A stretch of DNA of 64,000 nucleotides, from assembly GCA_021229015.1 (NCBI GenBank), contig CM037782.1:42933224-42997223 (forward strand), in the 5' to 3' direction. This document shows positions 57,872-64,000 of the stretch, in pieces. A program made the position numbers and the translations under genes. Under the pieces are notes generated by a model, which saw nothing but the letters and a program-made list of their open reading frames with translations, was not told where the DNA came from and made no database searches. Numbering within the stretch: the stretch's first letter is position 1; every line of letters begins with the position of its first letter. The DNA is from Solen grandis. Lineage: Eukaryota > Mollusca > Bivalvia > Adapedonta > Solenidae.

Positions 57872-60712
57872 TAACTAGAAATGACTAGAAATAGGACACA
57901 GATGCTCCCGCCATTTTGTTTATTAGATGATATTTTTGTCAGTGAATATGATGAAAAATTGGAAATATAAAAGATGTTTTAAGATCAAATGATCACTGTG
58001 ACCCTGACCTAAACCAAGTATGTGACTTTAACCTTCAAGCTAGCATTCTGGTACTTATTTTGCGATCCCTAATTATTTCAAAACATGACTATACATAAAA
58101 AGATGGCCTAAAGTTTGGGCCCAATTGCTCACCTGTGTACCTTGACACTGAATACAATTTGGTTATTATGACTAAGATTTCAATAACTCAATCTTAAACA
58201 TTTTAGCCCTGACAATACTACACACCAAATATATAAGCATTGGGCCTTATGGTTTCAGAGGAGAAGACTTAGTGCGGGATCATTTATCTCCAAAGGGCCA
58301 CCATTTTGAAAATCTTGATAATGAACCATTAGATGATGCTACATTCCAAATATCTAAGCTCTAGGCCTAATGGATTAAACAAGTGACCCCTGTGCGGGGG
58401 CATTTATCACATAGGTCATGATTTGTACAATCTTGGTAATAACATAAGATGATGCTACATACCAAATATCTAAGCTCTAGGCCTAATGGATTCATAGAAG
58501 AAGATTTTTAAAGATTTTCCTAAATAACTCTATGTAAAACAAGTGACCCCTGGTGCGGGGTCATTTATCATCGTAGGGCTATGATTTGTACAATCTTGGT
58601 AATGGCCCATAAGATGATGCTACATACCAAATATCTAAGCTCTAGGCCTAATGGATTCATAGAAGAAGATTTTTAAAGTTTTTTCTATATAACTCTATGT
58701 AAAACAAGTGACCCATGGTGCGGGGTCATTTATCACCATAGGGCTATGATTTGTACAATCTTGGTAATGAACCATAAGATGATGTACATACCAAATATCT
58801 AAGCTCTAGGCCTAATGGATTCATAGAAGAAGATTTTTAAAGTTTTTTCTATATAACTCTATGTAAAACAAGTGACCCATGGTGCGGGGGCATTTATCAC
58901 CGTAGGGCTATGATTTGTACAATCTTGGTAATGAACCATAAGATGATGCTACATACCAAATATCTAATCTCTAGGCCTTATGGATTCATAGAAGAAGATT
59001 TTTAAAGATTTTTCCTATATAACTCTATGTAAAACAAGTGACCCTGTTGCGGGGCATTTATCACCGTTGGCTATGATTTGAACAATCTTGGTAATGAACC
59101 ATTAGATGATGCTACATATGCAATATCTAAGCTCTAGGCCTTATGGATTCATAGAAGCAGATTTTTTAAAGTTTTTCCTATTTAATCATATGTTAAACAA
59201 GTGACCCCTGGTGCGGGGGCATTTATCACCATAGGGCTATGATTTGAACAATCTTGGTAATGAACCATAAGATGATGCTACATACCAAATATCTAAGCTC
59301 TAGGCCTAATGGATTCATAGAAGAAGATTTTTAAAGTTTTTCCTATATAACTCTATGTAAAACAAGTGACCCATGGTGCGGGGTCATTTATCACCTAGGG
59401 TATGATTTGACAATCTTGGTAATGAACCATAAGATGATGCTCATACCAAATATCTAACTCTAGGCCTATGGATTCATAGAAGAAGATTTTTAAACATTTT
59501 CCCATATAAACTCTATGTAAAACAAGTGACCCTGGTGCGGTCATTTATCACCATAGGGCTATGATTTGTACAATCTTGGTAATGAACCATAAGATGATGC
59601 TACATACCAAATATCTAAGCTCTAGGCCTAATGGATTCATAGAAGAAGATTTTAAAGATTTTCCTATATAACTCTATGTAAAACAAGTGACCCTGGTGCG
59701 GGGTCATTTATCATCGTAGGGCTATGATTGTACAATCTTGGTAATGGCCATAAGATGATGCTACATACCAAATATCTAAGCTCTAGGCTTGCAAGTTTTG
59801 CAGAGAAGATTTTCAAAGTTGGCATTATTATAAATCTATTTTTAGCTCCTGTGACCTACTTTTTTAAACCAATCTGAATATTTGTACAACTTTGTAGAGG
59901 GCATCATAAGGTGATTCTGTGAAGTTTGGTCAAAATCCCTTCAGCGGTTCATGAGGAGATGTTGTTTAAAGCAAATTGTTGACGACGGACGCACGCACGC
60001 ACGCACGCACGGACGACGGACGACGGACAAAAGGCGATCACAATAGCTCACCATGAGCACGTTGTGCTCAGGTGAGCTAAAAAGATGCAGCCTAAACAAG
60101 ATTGCTTTCACAAATTTTGAACTCAACTGCTGTGACCTTGACCTTGAAGCTAGCAATTTGGTTATTGTTTGTTTAAAAAACCTTAACAAAATTAAATCTG
60201 GAATTTTAAACCAAGTGCTGTGACCTTGACCTTCAAGCTAGGGACCTTTTTCTTGTTTGCAACACATTGTCTTATCCTCAGGATCACTTGTGCCATATAA
60301 TTTCAAAACACAACCAATCACTACAAAGTTAAAGCCGGAAAACGATTTAAAGGTCAACTGAGTGCTGTGACTTTGACTTTCAAGCTAGCAATTTGGTTCT
60401 AGTTCAAGATGCATCGTCTTGTCCTAAGGATCACTTGTGCCAAGTTATTTGAAAAACAACAAATCAAGACCAAAGTTACAGCTGGGACAAGATTTTAAGG
60501 TCAACTGAGTGCTGTGACCTTGACTTTCAAGCTAGCAACCTGGTTCTTGCTCACGACACATCATCTTGTCTTAAGGATCATGTGTGGCAAGTTATTTGAA
60601 AAACAACCAATCAAGATCAAAGTTACAGCTGGGACAAGATTTAAAGGTCAACCGAGTGCTGTGACCTTGACCTTCACGCTAGTGACCTGGTTCTTGTTCA
60701 TGGTCATGTGAA
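57872..60712 (-). mobile_element. Tandem-core element L (second family), split by element K
   Basis: The start AACTAGAAATGACTAG then GGACACAGATGC is the reverse of the TTCTAGTTT end seen on element C. Core units containing GCTGTGACCTTGAC, TTCAAGCTAG and CAAAGTTACAGCTGGGAC recur at about 140-147 bp intervals both before (57985-58060) and after (60083-60712) element K. The far end was not recognised, so the right limit is approximate. Confidence 0.55.
58098..60082 (-). mobile_element. Hairpin-ended tandem-core element K, nine core units
   Basis: The low end is worn (AGATGGCCTAAAGTTTGGGC then CCAATTGCTCACCTG). The high end is intact: GACGACGGACGCACGCACGC, an ACGC microsatellite, and GTTGTGCTCAGGTGAGCT. 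About nine copies of a 159-166 bp unit begin with AACAAGTGACCC at about 58379, 58538, 58704, 58868, 59034, 59198, 59362, 59521 and 59683. Small indels in 59034-59760 look like read error or decay. Same core as 13751-14953. Confidence 0.85.
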
Positions 60713-60929
60713 TGTACTCACAAGCAACTATGGTCACTATCAATGTACCCATAAGCAACCATGGTCACTATCAATGTACCCATAAGCAACCATGGTAACT
60801 GTCAATTTACCTATATAATAAGTAACCATGGTCAGTTTGAAATACCCACACACAACCAATAATTGCATAAGAGGTTAATGTAGACTCCCTTGCAAAGGAC
60901 ATTATTATTATTACCTAACTCTGACTCAC

Positions 60930-61067
60930 CTTAACAAGGTTGATCACTTGGATGACATCGTGAGATGTAGGAAGGGCAGGGGATGGGGTCCTCCTCTCCT
61001 CTGTGGGGCTGATAGTGGTAGGAGAAAGGGAGGCAGGGGCGTGGTTGGCTTCCACCTTCCCCTCCTG
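60930..61067 (-). CDS. MPDZ: MPDZ-like exon: linker and first strand of PDZ9
   Basis: Forty-six codons, phase 0 at both ends: QEGKVEANHAPASLSPTTIS, PTEERRTPSPALPTSHD, VIQVINLVK. The first 37 residues are a Pro/Ser/Thr-rich disordered linker; the last nine form strand A of PDZ9, continuing GPKGLGF at 51343. The acceptor is GATGTTTCAG; a second AG three bases in would remove only the first Gln. The donor is GTGAGT. The next exon upstream, expected to link to PDZ8, was not found by 64000. Identification rests on in-frame continuity and splice sites, because linkers are poorly conserved. Confidence 0.8.
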
Positions 61068-62800
61068 CTGAAACATCAAGACCAGTTAACCTTGTGTATT
61101 TTACTCTATATAAGATGAAGCTCCCAAGTATTTGTCTTAAGTCTGTCAATATTGAAATTTGTACACAATTTTTATCATTTCAATTTGTTATTTTAAAAGA
61201 AACTTTAAATTTTATCTATTTCATGATTTAACAGAGTGTGATATCACTTCTGAAAATCTTTACACTAGCATTGATGGTGGGGTTAAGATGGATCTTGGTG
61301 TGGAGGTAACTAGAAAACCTGGTGAAGTGTATGTCCAAAAGGAAAACCACATATCTGTCCACATATAATGTTTAACTTCCATGAGATTAAACCCGAGTTT
61401 CACTGATGAAATGCCAATGTCTTTAAATACTTTTCTATCTCTACAATCTGAAACATTGTGCTATCCAGAGACCCTGCTAGTTTTGTCGAACAGAAAAATA
61501 GCATTTACACTGCTTTTCAAAATGGGAACTGAGTACCTTTTGACAATAACTAGAAAGTATACCAAATTGTGTCCAAAGCATTTTTTTTCCCATTAATTAT
61601 TAAAGGTAATATCAGATCAGATCCCTACCTATCTACCCTCTTTTTTTTTGCTGGAAACCAGAAATGGAACTTTGTTTTTTCGGCGTAGCTGTATAAAATC
61701 GATTTCGATGTTTATTTTTAGACCAAAATCCCCCCTGCAAATCTGCAGAAGTGGACTCGCCCACTTTAACCTGTTGATCATGTAGTATGCGGAGGAGGTG
61801 GAAGTTAACCCATATATTATAATTAACACATAGTTTCCTATCAATTAGGGGGTCTTACTTTATCAATACGGATCTAACCAACAAACATTATGAATCTTAC
61901 ATATACAATAACATACCTTTGATCCCTTTTTGTAATAAGTAAACTTAACCATGTCAGTGTGTACAGAATGTATATAAATAGACTGCATGATCACTATTTT
62001 AAGAATACATCCGGGTTCCCGGAAATACAGTCTATTATTAGATTGTAGGAGTTCAGTTTGTTTTCCATTTTACGCCGAATATCTTTTTTTAAAGATATTT
62101 CTTGTTTAAAGAATGTTCATAATAACGTAAGTATTAGAGAATAAGTAATTTAACTAACCTTTCCATTTTTTTGTAGTGGAATGTTAAGCCCCACTTTAAT
62201 GCATAGGTAAGAGATAATTTTATTGTAATAGATTAGATCACTTGCTCACAAACAATACCTCAAACAAAGCAATGTACTCTTTTGTGTCATCAATGTTTAC
62301 CACTGATATCATTGGATAATGTAATCATTCAATTAAATATATCTGTAAATATTTGAAAAAGAGGACCAGACAGGGTTTATTATTCAATTAAAAATTGCTA
62401 AATACCAAATTATTTTTAAATTAATGTAATAAAACTCAATGAAAATCTGGAATACTAAATGACCTCTGAAACCTTTGAGTAACATTACTTACTGAAATAT
62501 CATAAATTTTCATTCACATTAAATTTTATTGCTTTTGTACTAAATGGAACTTTGTGGGTACACTTATATGTGGATTTGTGTTCTAAGAAAGGTGAGGTCT
62601 CATAAATGAACAATTTTCATGGGGGTATTGAAGTTGAAATTCATGGATAACCCTTCACAAAATCAAAAAAATTTGTTCCCCATTAAAAATTAGTGATTCT
62701 ACAGTACCCGATTTGCTAGAAATATAAGAATTTCAATTGAGCAACATACAGAGTTCAATAAAATAGTAGATATAACCCACTGTATAAGTCACAGCTGTAC
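61068..62800. other. Upstream intron, no exon recognised
   Basis: AT-rich sequence. The frame at 61629-61844 on the minus strand has no domain and no supporting splice sites. No transposon ends were identified here. Confidence 0.45.
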
Positions 62801-63460
62801 CAACTAGAAATGCGTCCAGAGGACACAGATGCCCCCACCCATCGAATTTTCCAGAACAAATGCCAACACCCAGGAGCGCAAGTCATGTCCTGAGTAATAC
62901 ATCAATCAAGTTTAAAGTCATTAGCTCAAATACCTTCAGAGTTACCTGTATCACAGTTTGGAAGGGACGGACGAACAAAGGCAAAACTTTATGCCTCACT
63001 TTTTGATGGGGGGGTGGGGGAGAGGATAAAAATATCCACGTGCACAAGTTCATGTCCTGAATAATACATTCAAGAAGTTTCAAGTCTGTAGTACAAATAC
63101 TTTCAGAGTTACGTGCGTCACAAGCATAAAATTCCATATTTTTCAAAAACAAAGGTCAATAACTCTGTCAACTTCAATGGCAGTTCGATGAAATACCCAG
63201 GTGCACAAGTTCATGTCCTGAATAATATATCCATGAAGTATCAAATCTGTAGTACAAATACTTTCAGAGTTACATGTGTCACAAGCATAAAATTTGATAT
63301 TTTTTTAAAAATAAAGGCCCATCACTCTGTCAACTACAACGGCGGTTCAATGAAAAGACTTAAGTTCCAAAGTTCATGTTCTGATTAATATATCCATGAA
63401 GTATCAAGTCTGTAGTATAAATACTTTCAGAGTTAGAATTACTCTTGTGTTACAAGCTTT
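62801..63460 (-). mobile_element. Tandem-core element M (second family)
   Basis: Begins AACTAGAAATGCGTCCAGAG then GACACAGATGCCCCCAC, the reversed end of the element C family. Core units with CATGTCCTGAATAAT occur at about 62885, 63051, 63212 and 63374 (161-166 bp period). The other end was not recognised. The frames at 62883-63388 are repeat translations. Confidence 0.65.
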
Positions 63461-64000
63461 TCATTAAAAGTGCATGAACACCTTGATTGTACCTACATGG
63501 AAATCCCCATATATGCAGTTCCGAATAATGTCTATTGTGTAATGATTTTCAAGCAATTCCATTTAAAGCAAAACAATCTGTTTCCTGTCATCTATTCCAT
63601 ACAGTTTCTTTGATTGCTTTTTACCTTTTTCGTTCATTACTGACATAGTCTTTTTTGTCGGATTAAAAGACTGTTTGATATTTTTCATATCGGCTGCACA
63701 TTGTGGTAAAAACAAATCATAAAAAAGTCTATTGTCGTTATACATGGGATCCTAGCATAATAAAAAGTTAAGCGTTCATGCATTATCTTGCATTTTAAAA
63801 TTAAATTTTATTCATTATAATACGAAGATTTCGTAAACATTATAAAATGAAAAATTAGGTGAAGAAATAAGTATTCTTAGCTTAGTATTACGACATTGAA
63901 CTTGGCAAGTGCGTGGGGTAAAAAGCCTCATTCTGAAAACACAAACCAATGAGTGAACGCCATTCGGAACACCTCGCCCATTTTTCGCTAGGAAAAGGGC
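63461..64000. other. Non-coding, nothing recognised
   Basis: AT-rich sequence after element M. The minus-strand 60-codon frame at 63563-63745 has no recognisable domain. The window ends here, probably still within the MPDZ-like gene if the right side is inverted. Confidence 0.4.

Larger units (their letters stand above)
51344..60929. other. MPDZ: 9.6-kb intron of the MPDZ-like gene
   Basis: It holds a minisatellite, a SINE fragment, two reversed hairpin-ended elements, an inverted-repeat element and a composite element, all listed separately. Nothing is recognised in 52750-53320 or 54051-55306. No phase-compatible extra exon was found. Confidence 0.7.
36155..61067 (-). other. MPDZ: MPDZ/MUPP1-like gene, 3' half (eleven exons, PDZ9-13)
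   Basis: Eleven minus-strand exons join in consistent phase from 61067 down to the TAG at 36157-36155. In order they encode a proline/serine linker, PDZ9, a linker, PDZ10, PDZ11, a basic serine-rich linker, PDZ12, an acidic linker and PDZ13, which ends the protein as in vertebrate MPDZ. Numbering counts back from the last domain. The domain preceding PDZ9 in the family, PDZ8, lies at 4315-11470 on the plus strand beyond the gap. The exon that should join PDZ8 (phase 2 out) to 61067 (phase 0 in) is not seen and may lie beyond 64000. By family, the protein is a scaffold for junctional and receptor C-termini. Introns hold many transposons. Confidence 0.9.

Noticed and set aside
58379..59800. CRISPR-like regularly spaced repeats
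   Set aside because: Units of about 163 bp are contiguous with no unique spacers and lie between transposon termini in eukaryotic DNA.

Overview
The window looks like nuclear DNA of a mollusc, most likely a bivalve. It is AT-rich, has short exons with GT/AG introns, and is dense in repeats. Several repeats have hairpin ends, a short microsatellite and a tandem core of about 145-165 bp; this matches the pearl-type elements I recall from bivalves, and the species call rests on that plus general appearance. No prokaryotic, organellar or CRISPR-like content was seen.

Two host genes can be supported. (1) A large scaffold gene of the MPDZ (MUPP1)/PATJ family. Two plus-strand exons (4315-4511, 11376-11470) make one PDZ domain, PDZ8 if numbered as in 13-domain vertebrate MPDZ. 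Eleven minus-strand exons between 61067 and 36155 make five more PDZ domains (9 to 13 in the same numbering) and end with a stop codon in the usual place right after the last domain. (2) A complete two-exon METTL7/TMT1-like methyltransferase on the minus strand (25873-25340 and 21010-20774, 256 aa).

The most important observation is that the MPDZ-like domains run in series across the window but switch strand at a gap of exactly 100 N (16538-16637). Eleven copies of one transposon superfamily show the same switch: all six left of the gap point forward, all five right of it point backward. The simplest reading is that the sequence right of the gap is inverted relative to the left, so one MPDZ gene was scaffolded incorrectly. 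A real inversion or two partial paralogues remain possible.

Layout. 1-16537: PDZ8 exons in long introns filled with hairpin-ended elements, including a four-layer transposon nest at 5832-10548 whose youngest datable layer is a 770-bp hAT-like element with a perfect 8-bp target duplication. 16538-16637: gap. 16638-20773: gene-poor, with a 327-bp near-identical direct duplication. 20774-25873: METTL7-like gene, its single intron occupied by a 2.6-kb inverted-repeat element with unusual modular ends. 25874-36154: intergenic, with a decayed reverse transcriptase/endonuclease retroelement. 36155-61067: MPDZ-like 3' half, with SINEs, two TA-flanked DNA elements (one carrying a CENP-B-type DNA-binding ORF), a minisatellite and nested elements in its introns. 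61068-64000: no exon recognised, another tandem-core element.

Functionally, the MPDZ-like protein should be a multi-PDZ scaffold at cell junctions or cortex, and the METTL7-like protein a membrane-anchored small-molecule methyltransferase. Nothing suggests that the two act together; they are neighbours in the same orientation.
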